Assembly: GCF_009757775.1 (NCBI RefSeq)
Contig: NZ_RHLK01000002.1
Span: 626,113-690,112, forward strand
Direction: 5' to 3'
DNA from: Paenibacillus lutrae
Lineage (GTDB): Bacteria; Bacillota; Bacilli; Paenibacillales; NBRC-103111
DNA: 64,000 nt
Numbering within the stretch: position 1 is the stretch's first letter; every line of letters begins with the position of its first letter. The position numbers were made by a program, and so were the translations under genes. Below the pieces are notes generated by a model. The model made no database searches and was not told the origin of the DNA. It saw only the letters and a list, made by a program, of their open reading frames with translations. Shown here piece after piece: positions 32,930 through 41,554 of the stretch.

Positions 32930-34126
32930 CTAAGACTGCTGTTTGCCGGGTTTGTTTGCCGTACCGGCGTAAGTAAGGCGCCGCCATACCCACTCTGCCG
33001 GTCCATAGCGGAAATGCCGCAGCCAGAATGCGGAGAAGGCAATCTGCACGGGGTAAATCGCAAGGCAGATCAGGGTTCCTTGCCATATATTCACATGACC
33101 GTACAGCCGGAAGCCCAGGAAGAGGACTGTGCACAGGACCGTCTGGGTCAAATAGTTGGTCAGCGCCATACGGCCGTACGGTTGCAGGAAACGGAGCCTG
33201 CGCTGCCACACGGGCTTATGAAGCAGCAGAGCCAGCTGGGAGATGTATACAAAAGCAAGGGTGTAGCCGCTTATGTAAGTGATGAAATAGACAACAGCGC
33301 TGAGGCTGGACTCCTCTCCGAATGCATAAATGGCGGCAATGCATGCCAGCAGCGGTACGCTTGCGGCCAGATTCCGGCGGCGGATCCGCTCCCACTGGGT
33401 ACGGTGGGCTTCTACGTTCTGAAGCATGCCGCTTTTGCCGACCGCAAGTCCCAGCAGGAACATGCCGAGAATAATTGGCAGCATCGTCAGCTGGTTGCCA
33501 AGCGATTCGAAAACTTCCACTTGCCAGTGCCAAGCCAGCCATTCGGACCATGGAAGTGTCTGGAAAGCGTGGAGGGCGCTCTGTATCTCGCTGGCGGTAA
33601 ACAAAGAGCCCCCAAAAGCCGGATTAATGCGGCCTGCCAGGAGCGCATCAACTAGAACGACTAGGGCGGAGAGGCCCAGAGTCAGCAGAAGGTAGCCGAT
33701 TACGAGCAGGCGTCCCCAGAACCATAAAGCTTCGGTGCGCATCGGATAGAAAGCGGGCAGAAGCAATCCGGTGAGGGCGTACAGCGTCAGGATATCCCCC
33801 TTCCAGAGGAAGATAAGATGCGCAAGTCCGATCACCAGGAGAATAAGTAATCTTCGGAAGAACAGGCTTTTGCCGAATCCTTTCTGTTCCGCGCGTGACA
33901 TGAAGAGATAGAAGCCGAGTCCGAACAAAAAAGAAAAGATCAGGTAAAATTTTCCTTGAACAAATAGATCGAAAAACATCCGGATATACCGGTCCGCTCC
34001 GTCATAGGTTAGAAATTCGCTGCCGCTGAAGGTCGGCATATTCACGAGGAAGATGCCCAGAAGAGCAAATCCGCGGATGATGTCCACGCTGATAATACGT
34101 TCTTTTCCGGCGGCTGGGCCGATCAT
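32930..34126 (-). CDS. DUF418 membrane protein (YeiB/YxaH-like)
   Basis: A 398-residue polytopic membrane protein. It begins with the family signature RIISVDIIRGFALLGIFLVN and has about ten hydrophobic segments. The C-terminal DUF418 part has QPYGRMALTNYLTQTVLCTV followed by FSAFWLRHFRYGPAEWVWRRL. The family is related to acyltransferase-3 proteins but its function is unknown. ATG at 34126 follows AAGGAGTTTTCCACCT. Confidence 0.92.
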   Translation of the reverse strand: MIGPAAGKERIISVDIIRGFALLGIFLVNMPTFSGSEFLTYDGADRYIRMFFDLFVQGKFYLIFSFLFGLGFYLFMSRAEQKGFGKSLFFRRLLILLVIGLAHLIFLWKGDILTLYALTGLLLPAFYPMRTEALWFWGRLLVIGYLLLTLGLSALVVLVDALLAGRINPAFGGSLFTASEIQSALHAFQTLPWSEWLAWHWQVEVFESLGNQLTMLPIILGMFLLGLAVGKSGMLQNVEAHRTQWERIRRRNLAASVPLLACIAAIYAFGEESSLSAVVYFITYISGYTLAFVYISQLALLLHKPVWQRRLRFLQPYGRMALTNYLTQTVLCTVLFLGFRLYGHVNIWQGTLICLAIYPVQIAFSAFWLRHFRYGPAEWVWRRLTYAGTANKPGKQQS

Positions 34127-34239
34127 AGGTGGAAAACTCCTTCCGGTTGGGCCATGTACACCTCATCATACCGGGAAAAAGAATCCCGTGCAATAAGCGC
34201 ATACCCGGCTCGGATTGGAGGAATCAAGCCGGATCCGGG

Positions 34240-34434
34240 TCATATAAACAAGGGTGTTTGTACGATATGATTTCCCCGGACGGTAATAAAAATCAATGAT
34301 TTCCCGGTTGAGCGCTTTAAATTTAACCGGTACTTCCCGAAGAGTATCCGCCTGTTCTTGTTGCCAAACGGATTGGGATATACCAGCTGTCCAAAGAGAT
34401 ACGCGCCAAGATGTTTTTCAGGTAAGCTGTGCAT
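34240..34434 (-). CDS. hypothetical small basic protein
   Basis: A 64-residue ORF whose ATG at 34434 follows AAGGAGGGGCTCCGCCC, a strong ribosome binding site. The sequence is basic and aromatic (GNKNRRILFGKYRLNLKR) with no recognisable domain. It lies between two well-supported minus-strand genes with consistent spacing. Real coding status is uncertain. Confidence 0.45.
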   Translation of the reverse strand: MHSLPEKHLGAYLFGQLVYPNPFGNKNRRILFGKYRLNLKRSTGKSLIFITVRGNHIVQTPLFI

Positions 34435-34508
34435 GGGCGGAGCCCCTCCTTTTTTCTAGAGGTATGAAAGAAGAGAAGGACAATGCCTGTCCGCACAAGC
34501 AAGAGTCC

Positions 34509-35303
34509 TTAATACAAGGAAAGCGTCCAGCGTATAAAAGCGGCGGCAGGAACAAGCAGCACTTGTGCAAGGATCGTTCCGGCAAGGCGGGAAAGCATCA
34601 GCAGGCCGAACATTTTGTTCATGGATTCCTGGCTTGCTTTGCCGCTCATTGCCCGGTCCGTCAAGAGAGCGACCCGCGGATCAAGGAAAAGCGTCATGAT
34701 GATTGTCGCAATGCCATTGATCAGAGCGGAAGACATTGTCGCTTGCGATTTGCCGTCCGGAGTAAATGCCGAAGCATACAGGGCGGCCAGAACACCGACG
34801 GTGTAAATAGCGGTAACAGCTACATTCAGCACAATCAGACGTTTGGGCACGCCCCCGACCCGGAGGCGGGACAGCATCTCCAGCCGAGGCAGGCGGATAT
34901 GCCGCTTGGCTCTTTTGACGCTATGAATATTCGCGGTTGCTTTGAGCATCAGGGGAATAGAGCCCGTCACTTCAAAATGAGCAATCATCCGCGCGGACAA
35001 AGCTACTAGTGTAGGGAAGAGCAGGATTGCGATAGCCGTTCCTACGGAGGAGGAAATGAGCACATAGCGGAACGGCGCCAGAGCCAGATGAGGATCTGTC
35101 AAACCTGCGTTGTCGGCTATTCCTGCCGTCAGCATTCCTTGAAACATATTGGAAGTACGGGATACGAGAACAATCATTCCGGCAAGCGATAGCGCCACAG
35201 CGAGCTTGCCTATCCGGATACCGGCCAGCCGGACTGCATAGGCAGCCGTTTCGGATGCATGGATCAATAGAGTGAATAAGCAAGCGAGAAGCAGCATAGT
35301 CAA
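34509..35303 (-). CDS. amj: lipid II flippase, Amj family
   Basis: Amj (DUF2837) moves lipid II across the membrane for wall synthesis and can replace MurJ in B. subtilis. The 264-residue protein has the conserved N-terminal block IHASETAAYAVRLAGIRIGK, LALSLAGMIVLVSRTSN-type helix 2, and further helices to the end. I chose TTG at 35303, 10 nt after TAAGGAGCG; ATG at 35297 lies too far from that site. No murJ is visible in the window. A TATAAT-like -10 is present on the minus strand near 35350. Confidence 0.9.
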   Translation of the reverse strand: MTMLLLACLFTLLIHASETAAYAVRLAGIRIGKLAVALSLAGMIVLVSRTSNMFQGMLTAGIADNAGLTDPHLALAPFRYVLISSSVGTAIAILLFPTLVALSARMIAHFEVTGSIPLMLKATANIHSVKRAKRHIRLPRLEMLSRLRVGGVPKRLIVLNVAVTAIYTVGVLAALYASAFTPDGKSQATMSSALINGIATIIMTLFLDPRVALLTDRAMSGKASQESMNKMFGLLMLSRLAGTILAQVLLVPAAAFIRWTLSLY

Positions 35304-35502
35304 GGAAATCGACGCTCCTTAGGTTGTAATCAGCGGAATAGGTAAGAGGATTATAGCGGTAAGTTGTCATGAAAGGATACAAGTGTTTGATCTTGTCCCT
35401 CACTTTAAATGTATATGCGGAGATACTCTGCCGGAAACCAGTTTTTGATATAAAAGCACAGGTGAAAATGGAAGAAGGGGTGAAGCGGATGTAATGTAAT
35501 GG

Positions 35503-35531
35503 TTGACAAGCCGGCATTTAGAAGGTATATT
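35503..35531 (+). promoter_or_regulatory. sigma-A promoter of the siderophore-binding protein gene
   Basis: TTGACA at 35503-35508 and TATATT at 35526-35531 are separated by 17 bp. Confidence 0.8.
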
Positions 35532-35542
35532 TCTCTGGTGAA

Positions 35543-35557
35543 TGATAATCATTATCA
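35543..35557 (+). promoter_or_regulatory. Fur box
   Basis: TGATAATCATTATCA is a perfect 7-1-7 inverted repeat identical to the Bacillus Fur consensus. It is extended to a 19-bp palindrome by flanking AA/TT (35541-35559). It sits just downstream of the -10 box, where Fur bound to iron would block transcription. Confidence 0.92.
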
Positions 35558-35602
35558 TTCGTTGTCATCTAGAATACATACACGACAGGAGAGAATAGAT
35601 CG

Positions 35603-36577
35603 ATGAAATCAGCAGCACGTAAAGCATACGTACTCGGAATGATCGTTCTTGCCATGGTGCTGGTTTTGGCGGCATGCGGCAAGAATACGGATACCTCTGG
35701 GGGCACGGCAACCCCTGGGGCGGGAGAAACAGCGTCAACCGTTAAGATTAAGCATGCCATGGGCGAATCCGATGTGCCGGCCGCTCCCAAACGCGTCGTT
35801 ATTTTGACGAATGAAGGGACGGAAGCTCTGCTGGCACTAGGCATTAAGCCGGTTGGCGCGGTTAAATCATTTACCGGCAACCCTTGGTATGATCATATTA
35901 AAGCAAATATGGAAGGCGTAACAGTCGTCGGGGACGAGCAGCAGCCCAACCTTGAGCTGATTGCCAGCCTGAAGCCGGATCTTATTATCGGCAATAAAAT
36001 GCGTCAGGAAAAAGTATATGAGCAGCTCAAAGCGATTGCTCCTACGGTCTTCTCGGAGACGCTGCGCGGGGAATGGAAGAACAATTTCAGTCTGTATGCG
36101 GATGCGCTCGGCAAAAAATCAGAAGGCGAGAAAGTAATCGCCGACTTCGATAAGCGTATTGAAGATTTCAAAGGTAAAGCCGGAGACAAACTGAAGGAGA
36201 AAGTATCGGTTGTCCGCTTTATGGCAGGGAAGACACGTATTTACCTGGAAGACACCTTTACCGGAATCATTTTCAAACAGATCGGCATTGCCCGGACTCC
36301 GGTGAAAGCGAAGGATACATTCGTGGAGGAAATCACCAAGGAACGTGTTCCTGAGGTGGATGCGGACCGTTTGTTCTACTTTACGTATGAAACCGGCAAC
36401 GGGGATGGAGTCAAGCAGGAGGAAGCGATCACCCAAGATCCGCTTTGGCAGAACCTTAACGTAGTGAAGAACGGCAAGACCCAGAAGGTCAACGACGCAA
36501 TCTGGAATACGGCCGGCGGCGTGAAAGCAGCTAATCTGCTGCTGGACGATCTGTATAAGTTCTACGAAGTTAAATAA
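35603..36577 (+). CDS. iron-siderophore ABC transporter substrate-binding lipoprotein
   Basis: A 324-residue lipoprotein that should bind a ferric siderophore outside the cell. The lipobox is LAAC after the signal sequence. The TroA-like fold shows KRVVILTNEGTEALLALGIK, QQPNLELIASLKPDLIIGNK, LYADALGKKSEGEKVIADFD and RLFYFTYETG. Control by Fur is clear from the box at 35543-35557. The permease and ATPase genes are not adjacent, so it works with components encoded elsewhere. The ligand, hydroxamate or catecholate type, cannot be read from sequence. Confidence 0.93.
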   Translation: MKSAARKAYVLGMIVLAMVLVLAACGKNTDTSGGTATPGAGETASTVKIKHAMGESDVPAAPKRVVILTNEGTEALLALGIKPVGAVKSFTGNPWYDHIKANMEGVTVVGDEQQPNLELIASLKPDLIIGNKMRQEKVYEQLKAIAPTVFSETLRGEWKNNFSLYADALGKKSEGEKVIADFDKRIEDFKGKAGDKLKEKVSVVRFMAGKTRIYLEDTFTGIIFKQIGIARTPVKAKDTFVEEITKERVPEVDADRLFYFTYETGNGDGVKQEEAITQDPLWQNLNVVKNGKTQKVNDAIWNTAGGVKAANLLLDDLYKFYEVK

Positions 36578-36591
36578 GCCGGAGAATCAAC

Positions 36592-36634
36592 AACTCCGCT
36601 TTCCTGGCAGCAGCCGGGGAAGCGGAGTTTTTTT
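36592..36634 (+). terminator. terminator of the Fur-controlled gene
   Basis: AACTCCGCTT pairs with AAGCGGAGTT and is followed by seven T residues. Confidence 0.85.
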
Positions 36635-36776
36635 GCCTCGTTGATCTGCGGCATATGCCGGATAAAGCCTGAGCGCAGAGGGGCTGGCGGGACAGGTCTA
36701 GCGTAAACCTGCGATAACTGCGGAAAAAAATGTTAACAATGAAAAAATAAATACTAGGAAGTTATATTATTATTTT

Positions 36777-36805
36777 TTGAAATATAGTTGGGAATATGGT
36801 AATAT
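36777..36805 (+). promoter_or_regulatory. sigma-A promoter of the small secreted protein gene
   Basis: TTGAAA at 36777-36782 and TAATAT at 36800-36805 are 17 bp apart within a very AT-rich stretch. Confidence 0.65.
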
Positions 36806-36841
36806 ATACATGTAATTAAATCCCTTATAAGGAGGTTTATT

Positions 36842-37234
36842 ATGAAAAAGAAAGTTGTATCCCTTGCCCTGACCGGTATAATGTCTATTACGATGGCTGC
36901 TTCCGCTTTTGCTTATCCGGAGAGCAACAACCGGTTCGTAACGGAATCCGGCCAGCGGACGGGGTCCATACACGGTGATCACCAGTATGGTCGGATGACA
37001 CTCAAGCTGGATACGATTGTGTGGTACGACAATTACGCTTATGCAAGTCTATATGAGGTTTGCCCAGGCAAACCTAGGAATAATTTGGGGACGGTAACTG
37101 TAGGTATGTATAACCGCGAGGCTTCGAATAATTTCTATATGAGCGGAGCTTGTACGTATTACGCGGAATATACGAAGGTCAGTCCGGAGGGCGCAGCCGT
37201 CTTTTCAAATCTACGAATTCAGAATTTTCCTTGA
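36842..37234 (+). CDS. small secreted protein of unknown function
   Basis: A 130-residue protein with a textbook signal peptide (cleavage after ASAFA) and AAGGAGGTTTATT before the ATG. The mature 105 residues are Tyr- and Asn-rich with two cysteines (YEVCPGK, SGACTYY), which could form a disulphide. No known family is recognised. It stands alone with its own promoter, followed by a palindromic region. The AT-rich upstream region suggests it may be an acquired gene. Confidence 0.75.
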   Translation: MKKKVVSLALTGIMSITMAASAFAYPESNNRFVTESGQRTGSIHGDHQYGRMTLKLDTIVWYDNYAYASLYEVCPGKPRNNLGTVTVGMYNREASNNFYMSGACTYYAEYTKVSPEGAAVFSNLRIQNFP

Positions 37235-37295
37235 AAAAACGAAAGAAGCACGGTCTGATAATAAAGAAGCACGAGAAGATAATTTGACCTAAACA

Positions 37296-37344
37296 GTACC
37301 CATAGACTTACACGTCCGGAAAATGCGGCTGTGTCTATGGGTAC
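37296..37344. repeat. 49-nt hairpin with 12-bp perfect arms
   Basis: GTACCCATAGAC at 37296-37307 pairs with GTCTATGGGTAC at 37333-37344, with further partial pairing inside. There is no T run after it, so it is a poor terminator. Confidence 0.7.
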
Positions 37345-37373
37345 GTTATAACAGCGGCGCTGATAGGACCAAA

Positions 37374-37534
37374 GGGGCTGTCTCAAAAGGGTAAACCTGA
37401 GTGAGGCAATCCTATAATAGGTGCAAAAGAACCTTCAAACCCACTATAAAAGTGGATCTGAAGGTTCTTTTTTAAGCGAATATCGCATGAAAAGTGGGAC
37501 TGAATTTTCTTGAAATGACTCTTGGGACAGCCCC
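37374..37534. mobile_element. MITE-like element with IS1182-type ends
   Basis: GGGGCTGTCTCAAAAG at 37374-37389 is mirrored by CTTGGGACAGCCCC at 37521-37534 (two differences in the shared part). The ends resemble the terminal repeats of IS1182-group elements as I remember them. The 161-bp body has an internal stem, AAAAGAACCTTCA at 37425-37437 with TGAAGGTTCTTTT at 37459-37471, and no ORF. Flanking AAA and TTT extend the palindrome, so no direct target repeat is visible. Confidence 0.7.
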
Positions 37535-37632
37535 TTTGTCGTCAGCCTGCTAACTTCTGTTTGTGTTCTCGTTACCGCAGTCTCTATCATCTTCGCGGGA
37601 GAGCGCTGAGCCTTGCGGTGCCGCCAGCCGCT

Positions 37633-38565
37633 CTAGCCAGCCTGCTCCTCTGTCCACGCCTGCACATGGTTGCTGCTCAAGTAATCCGCCGCTTTGGCGT
37701 TGCTTTCCACTTGAGCGGTGTTCTTGCAGCCCGGAATGACGGCGGTGACCGCGTCATGCTTCAGGCACCAGGCGAGCGCCCATGTCGCCATGTCCATGCC
37801 TTCGGGCACCTCATGCGCCTGAATGTGCTGCACTTCCTCCAGCTTGCGCAGCGTAGCTTCGGGATCGTGGCGGTGCCGCGTATCCGTCTGGGCGAAAGTT
37901 GCGCCCGGCTTGTACTTGCCGCTGAGGTAGCCGCTTGCCAGCGGAACGCGGGCCAGTACGCCGAGATTCTGCTCCAGGCAGGAATCGAATACACCCTGCT
38001 CCGGCGCGCGGTCCAAGCGGTTGTAGACGACTTGAATGACTTCGGAGCCAACGCTGCTTGATGCGGCTACCTGGTGAAGATTGTCATTCTTCGCGATGGA
38101 AGTCCCGATATGACGGATCTTGCCCGCCTGCTTCTGCTTATCCAGCGCCGTCCACAATGCATCGTTGTCAAAGGCGGAGTCCGGGCCTGAATGGAATTGA
38201 TAGAGGTCGACATAATCCACACGAAGTGCTTTGAGTGAAGCGTCCAATTGGGTCAGCACGTCTTCAGCGGAGTACCGGTCATCGCGCTTGAAACGATCAT
38301 GGAAATGATGGCCGAATTTCGTAGCCACTACCCAACTCTCGCGGTCGCGGCGGCTCAAATAGTCGCCGATGAAAGATTCGGACAAATGATCGCCGTAGCA
38401 CTCTGCCGTGTCGATCAGATTAATCCCGAGCTCCCGCGCCTTGTCGAGAATAGCGTCCACCTCGGGCTGGGTAAAATCCACGCCCCATTCACCGCCGAAC
38501 TGCCAGGTGCCTACGCCGATCACGGATACTTTTAATCCGGTTGTACCAAGTTTGCGGTATTTCAT
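37633..38565 (-). CDS. aldo/keto reductase
   Basis: A NADPH-dependent oxidoreductase of the AKR superfamily (310 residues). The catalytic Asp and Tyr are in NLIDTAECYGDHLSE, the Lys in WVVATKFGHHF, and the His in LYQFHSGPD. The C-terminal cofactor segment is TAVIPGCKNTAQVESN. The substrate is unknown. It is preceded by a 175-bp gap shared with the divergent TetR gene, so a common regulator is possible. Confidence 0.93.
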   Translation of the reverse strand: MKYRKLGTTGLKVSVIGVGTWQFGGEWGVDFTQPEVDAILDKARELGINLIDTAECYGDHLSESFIGDYLSRRDRESWVVATKFGHHFHDRFKRDDRYSAEDVLTQLDASLKALRVDYVDLYQFHSGPDSAFDNDALWTALDKQKQAGKIRHIGTSIAKNDNLHQVAASSSVGSEVIQVVYNRLDRAPEQGVFDSCLEQNLGVLARVPLASGYLSGKYKPGATFAQTDTRHRHDPEATLRKLEEVQHIQAHEVPEGMDMATWALAWCLKHDAVTAVIPGCKNTAQVESNAKAADYLSSNHVQAWTEEQAG

Positions 38566-38677
38566 CGTTTAGCCTCCTACGTTTCTAGTTAACCGCCAGC
38601 CGACTCTGCTGCAGACGGTATATTCTCTTCCATTTAACGCAAAAATGAAGGCAAAGTCAAAAATTCGGAGAAGGCTC

Positions 38678-38706
38678 TTGATATCACAAGCCGAGTGTGA
38701 GATACT
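38678..38706 (+). promoter_or_regulatory. promoter of the tetR-ykkCD operon
   Basis: TTGATA at 38678-38683 and GATACT at 38701-38706 are separated by 17 bp. The operator palindrome follows directly. Confidence 0.65.
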
Positions 38707-38708
38707 TA

Positions 38709-38728
38709 CCTAACTAATGTTAGTTAGG
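38709..38728. promoter_or_regulatory. 20-bp palindromic operator for the TetR-family regulator
   Basis: CCTAACTAA at 38709-38717 and TTAGTTAGG at 38720-38728 form a perfect 9-2-9 palindrome between the -10 box and the tetR start codon, the classic place for TetR autorepression. Confidence 0.8.
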
Positions 38729-38740
38729 AGAATCTTACTC

Positions 38741-39316
38741 ATGAATACCTCCGCGCGTATCAAAACCGCAGCTCTGGATCTTTTTGCCGCACAAGGTTAT
38801 GAGGGGACATCGATGGCTCAAATCGCAGAAGAAGTCGGCATCAAGACCCCTTCCATCTATGCGCACTTCAAAGGAAAAGAAGAGCTTTTTCTCAGCGTCT
38901 TGCAGGACGCCTCCAAAGAGGAGCTTGCTTTTGCAACGGCGCACTTGGACGCAGACCCGGATCAGCCTCTTCACGGCAAACTCTATAATCTGCTGCTGTA
39001 TTTTCGCGATAAATATGAGCACGATAACGGGGCGAAGTTCTGGATCCGGATGATGTATTTTCCGCCGACGGCTCTTTATAAGGAAAGCATGGAACTGGCC
39101 TATGTCTATCTGGGCAAGCTCGAAGAGCTCCTTACAGCGGTTTTTGAGAACAACCGGATCTCTATAGCTGTGGACGCCGGTACAGCCGCTGCAGCCTACC
39201 TCTGTTTGATGGATGGTATGATCGTTGAGCTGCTATACGGGACGCCGGCAAGCTTCGAGAGAAGACTGGATGCGTCATGGGAAGTATTTAAGAGAGGAAT
39301 TTCTCCTTCATCATAA
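38741..39316 (+). CDS. TetR/AcrR-family transcriptional regulator
   Basis: A repressor of 191 residues. ATG at 38741 places the helix-turn-helix at its usual distance from the N-terminus (IKTAALDLFAAQGYEGTSMA, then VGIKTPSIYAHFKGKEELF). An upstream in-frame start at 38717 would lie inside the operator and is unlikely. It should bind the palindrome at 38709-38728 and control itself and the two efflux genes 27 bp downstream. The ligand is unknown; guanidinium or a cationic drug is the natural guess. Confidence 0.92.
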   Translation: MNTSARIKTAALDLFAAQGYEGTSMAQIAEEVGIKTPSIYAHFKGKEELFLSVLQDASKEELAFATAHLDADPDQPLHGKLYNLLLYFRDKYEHDNGAKFWIRMMYFPPTALYKESMELAYVYLGKLEELLTAVFENNRISIAVDAGTAAAAYLCLMDGMIVELLYGTPASFERRLDASWEVFKRGISPSS

Positions 39317-39343
39317 ATGACAGAAAGTCTGGAGGCGGAGGCA

Positions 39344-39697
39344 GTGAACAAACATTGGATTTACGTATTGGCCGCAGGATTTCTTGAAATTGGCTGGGTA
39401 TCGGGGTTAAAACACGCGGACAGCGCCCTTACGTGGGGGATGACGGCGCTCGCCATCCTTATCAGTTTCTGGGTGCTGCTGGAGGCGACGAGAAGACTGC
39501 CGGTCGGAACGGTGTATGCGGTTTTTACCGGGATCGGCACAGCAGGTACGGTTATTGCGGAAACTGTTTTTTTCCAGGAACCGTTCAGCTGGCTGAAAGT
39601 GCTCTTTATTCTTATTCTTCTTGGCGGCGTGGTTGGACTTAAATTAACGACAACGGAACCGGATAATCCGGAACCGGCGGAAGGAGCGAATCGATAA
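39344..39697 (+). CDS. ykkC: small multidrug resistance/guanidinium exporter subunit, YkkC-like
   Basis: A 117-residue, four-helix SMR transporter that works as a heterodimer with the next gene product. The GTG start at 39344 has CTGGAGGCGGAGGCA upstream. The essential Glu lies in AAGFLEIGWVSGLKHADSAL, and VGTVYAVFTGIGTAGTVIAE follows; both closely match Bacillus YkkC. Family members of this pair export guanidinium. Its stop overlaps the next start (TAATG). Confidence 0.92.
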   Translation: MNKHWIYVLAAGFLEIGWVSGLKHADSALTWGMTALAILISFWVLLEATRRLPVGTVYAVFTGIGTAGTVIAETVFFQEPFSWLKVLFILILLGGVVGLKLTTTEPDNPEPAEGANR

Positions 39698-40011
39698 TGG
39701 CCTGGGTTTCACTGATTCTAGCAGGTTGTACAGAAGTGCTCGGCGTATATTCGATGAACAAAATTAGTCAAAAGCGTACCTTAACCTGGTTCTTGATGCT
39801 TATTATCGGTTTCGGTTTGAGTTTCTCGCTTCTGTCTAACGCGATGGAGACGATTCCGATGGGAACCGCCTACGCCGTATGGACCGGAATCGGTACGAGT
39901 GGAGGGACACTCCTGGGCATGTTCGTGTTCGGGGAATCCAAAGACTGGCGGCGGATCGTGTTTATCGCGATGATTATCTCAGCGGCCGTAGGGCTCAAGC
40001 TTTTGACCTAG
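39697..40011 (+). CDS. ykkD: small multidrug resistance/guanidinium exporter subunit, YkkD-like
   Basis: The 104-residue partner of the YkkC-like protein. It has the essential Glu in LAGCTEVLGVYSMNK and PMGTAYAVWTGIGTSGGTLLG, as in YkkD. In B. subtilis the pair is switched on by a guanidine riboswitch; here the genes follow a TetR gene, and I see no room for that riboswitch directly upstream. Confidence 0.92.
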   Translation: MAWVSLILAGCTEVLGVYSMNKISQKRTLTWFLMLIIGFGLSFSLLSNAMETIPMGTAYAVWTGIGTSGGTLLGMFVFGESKDWRRIVFIAMIISAAVGLKLLT

Positions 40012-40089
40012 TTGATCTTCTGCTGAGCAAGAAATAAGCATTCACCACAGCCGCAAGCTCTCCCGCTGCGCACAGATACGCGATTAGGC

Positions 40090-40118
40090 TTGCAACGCCG
40101 GGGTGTTTTTCATATAAT
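40090..40118 (+). promoter_or_regulatory. sigma-A promoter of the pheST leader
   Basis: TTGCAA at 40090-40095 and TATAAT at 40113-40118 are separated by 17 bp; transcription would begin near 40125. Confidence 0.75.
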
Positions 40119-40124
40119 AGAGGG

Positions 40125-40448
40125 CATAACTAAAGCAAGAAGCTTCACTAACCGCATACCAAATGCGCTGAAGGAGAAGAGTACGCAGTGCTTCCGGACA
40201 GGGAGGCGACACCGGAGATTGAGAGTGTCCCCATGGAACCAGGCTGCCGAAGTTCGCTCCCGAGCAGTCTCTTGAACACGGGCACAGGGCCCGGACCAGT
40301 AGAGAGCACCGGCTACGAACCGTTATTCGAATGAAGTGAGACCGTACACGAACTTGAGCGACAACCCGTCGCCGTGCGCGTGCAGGTCTAACAAGGGTGG
40401 TACCACGGCTTTCTCGTCCCTTACCGGGCGGGAGGGCTTTTTTTGTTG
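40125..40448 (+). ncRNA. T-box riboswitch (tRNA-Phe sensing)
   Basis: The diagnostic T-box sequence AAGGGTGGTACCACGG is at 40393-40408, followed by a GC-rich stem and T7 at about 40410-40445 that form the regulatory terminator. The leader is about 320 nt, normal for T-boxes. The TGGT of the T-box pairs with the ACCA end of tRNA-Phe. A TTC (Phe) triplet at 40253-40255 is a plausible specifier codon. Uncharged tRNA-Phe would open pheST transcription. Confidence 0.92.
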
Positions 40449-40494
40449 GGCGGAAAACCCGTTAGCATGGACAGATTCAAAGGAGGGATTACCG

Positions 40495-41529
40495 ATGAGA
40501 GAACGATTGGAAGCGTTAAAGGATACAGCTTTGCAGGAGTTAGCCGCTGTCGGCAGCCAGCAGGAGCTAAATGAGCTTAGAATTAAGTATTTGGGCAAAA
40601 AAGGCCCGCTTACCGAGATTTTGCGCGGCATGGGTGCATTAAGCGCAGAAGAGCGCCCGGTGATCGGTCAGGTAGCCAATGATGTGCGCGGGGCTATTGA
40701 AGAGGTTATTGCCCGCAAACAGGAAGAGTACGACCGCCTGGAGACGGAGAAGCGTCTGAGCGCGGAAACCATCGATGTAACACTGCCGGGACGTCCGTCC
40801 GAGCAGGGCGCTGTGCATCCGCTGAACAAGATTACTCAGGAAATCGAAGATATTTTTATCGGAATGGGTTTCACGATTGCAGAAGGTCCGGAAGTGGAGC
40901 GTGATTATTATAATTTCGAAGCTCTGAATCTCCCCAAAGATCATCCGGCCCGCGACATGCAGGATTCTTTCTATATTACCGATGAAATTCTGCTGAGAAC
41001 CCAGACCTCCCCTGTTCAGGTGCGGACGATGGAAGCGCGTAAAGGCGCCGTGCCGATTCGTATCATTTCTCCGGGCAGAGTATACCGGCGCGACGACGAT
41101 GACGCTACTCACTCCCATCAATTCACACAGATTGAAGGACTTGTGATCGATAAAGGTATCCGCATGACGGATCTGAAAGGGACCCTCCTGCAATTCATGC
41201 AAGAGATGTACGGCCCGGATACACAGATTCGGATGCGCCCGAGCTTCTTCCCGTTCACGGAACCGAGCGCGGAGGTCGATGTCAGCTGTATGATGTGCAG
41301 CGGCAAGGGCTGCCGGACCTGCAAGCAAACAGGCTGGATTGAAATCTTGGGATCCGGTATGGTGCATCCGCGCGTCCTTGAAATGTCAGGTTACGATCCG
41401 AATGAATACAGCGGATTTGCTTTCGGTATGGGTGTCGAACGTGTTGCGATGCTGAAATACGGTGTGGAAGATATCCGCCATTTTTATACAAACGACCTGC
41501 GTTTCCTGAAGCAGTTTATTCATCTATAG
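40495..41529 (+). CDS. pheS: phenylalanine-tRNA ligase alpha subunit
   Basis: The catalytic subunit of the alpha2-beta2 enzyme that charges tRNA-Phe. ATG at 40495 (AAAGGAGGGATTACCG upstream) gives 344 residues, the usual length. Visible blocks are the N-terminal coiled-coil [17 protein letters not shown]-like segment, [31 protein letters not shown] (motif 2) and the C-terminal [20 protein letters not shown] (motif 3). Confidence 0.97.
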   Translation: MRERLEALKDTALQELAAVGSQQELNELRIKYLGKKGPLTEILRGMGALSAEERPVIGQVANDVRGAIEEVIARKQEEYDRLETEKRLSAETIDVTLPGRPSEQGAVHPLNKITQEIEDIFIGMGFTIAEGPEVERDYYNFEALNLPKDHPARDMQDSFYITDEILLRTQTSPVQVRTMEARKGAVPIRIISPGRVYRRDDDDATHSHQFTQIEGLVIDKGIRMTDLKGTLLQFMQEMYGPDTQIRMRPSFFPFTEPSAEVDVSCMMCSGKGCRTCKQTGWIEILGSGMVHPRVLEMSGYDPNEYSGFAFGMGVERVAMLKYGVEDIRHFYTNDLRFLKQFIHL

Positions 41530-41554
41530 AATCGGAAGAGGAGGGAATAAGACG

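Larger units (their letters stand above)
37235..37632. other. gene-free region holding two palindromic elements
   Basis: A 12-bp perfect dyad lies at 37296-37344 and a MITE-like element at 37374-37534 (both listed separately). No plausible ORF. Confidence 0.7.

Noticed and set aside
39317-39343. Guanidine riboswitch before ykkC
   Set aside because: Only 27 bp separate tetR and ykkC, too short for the riboswitch.
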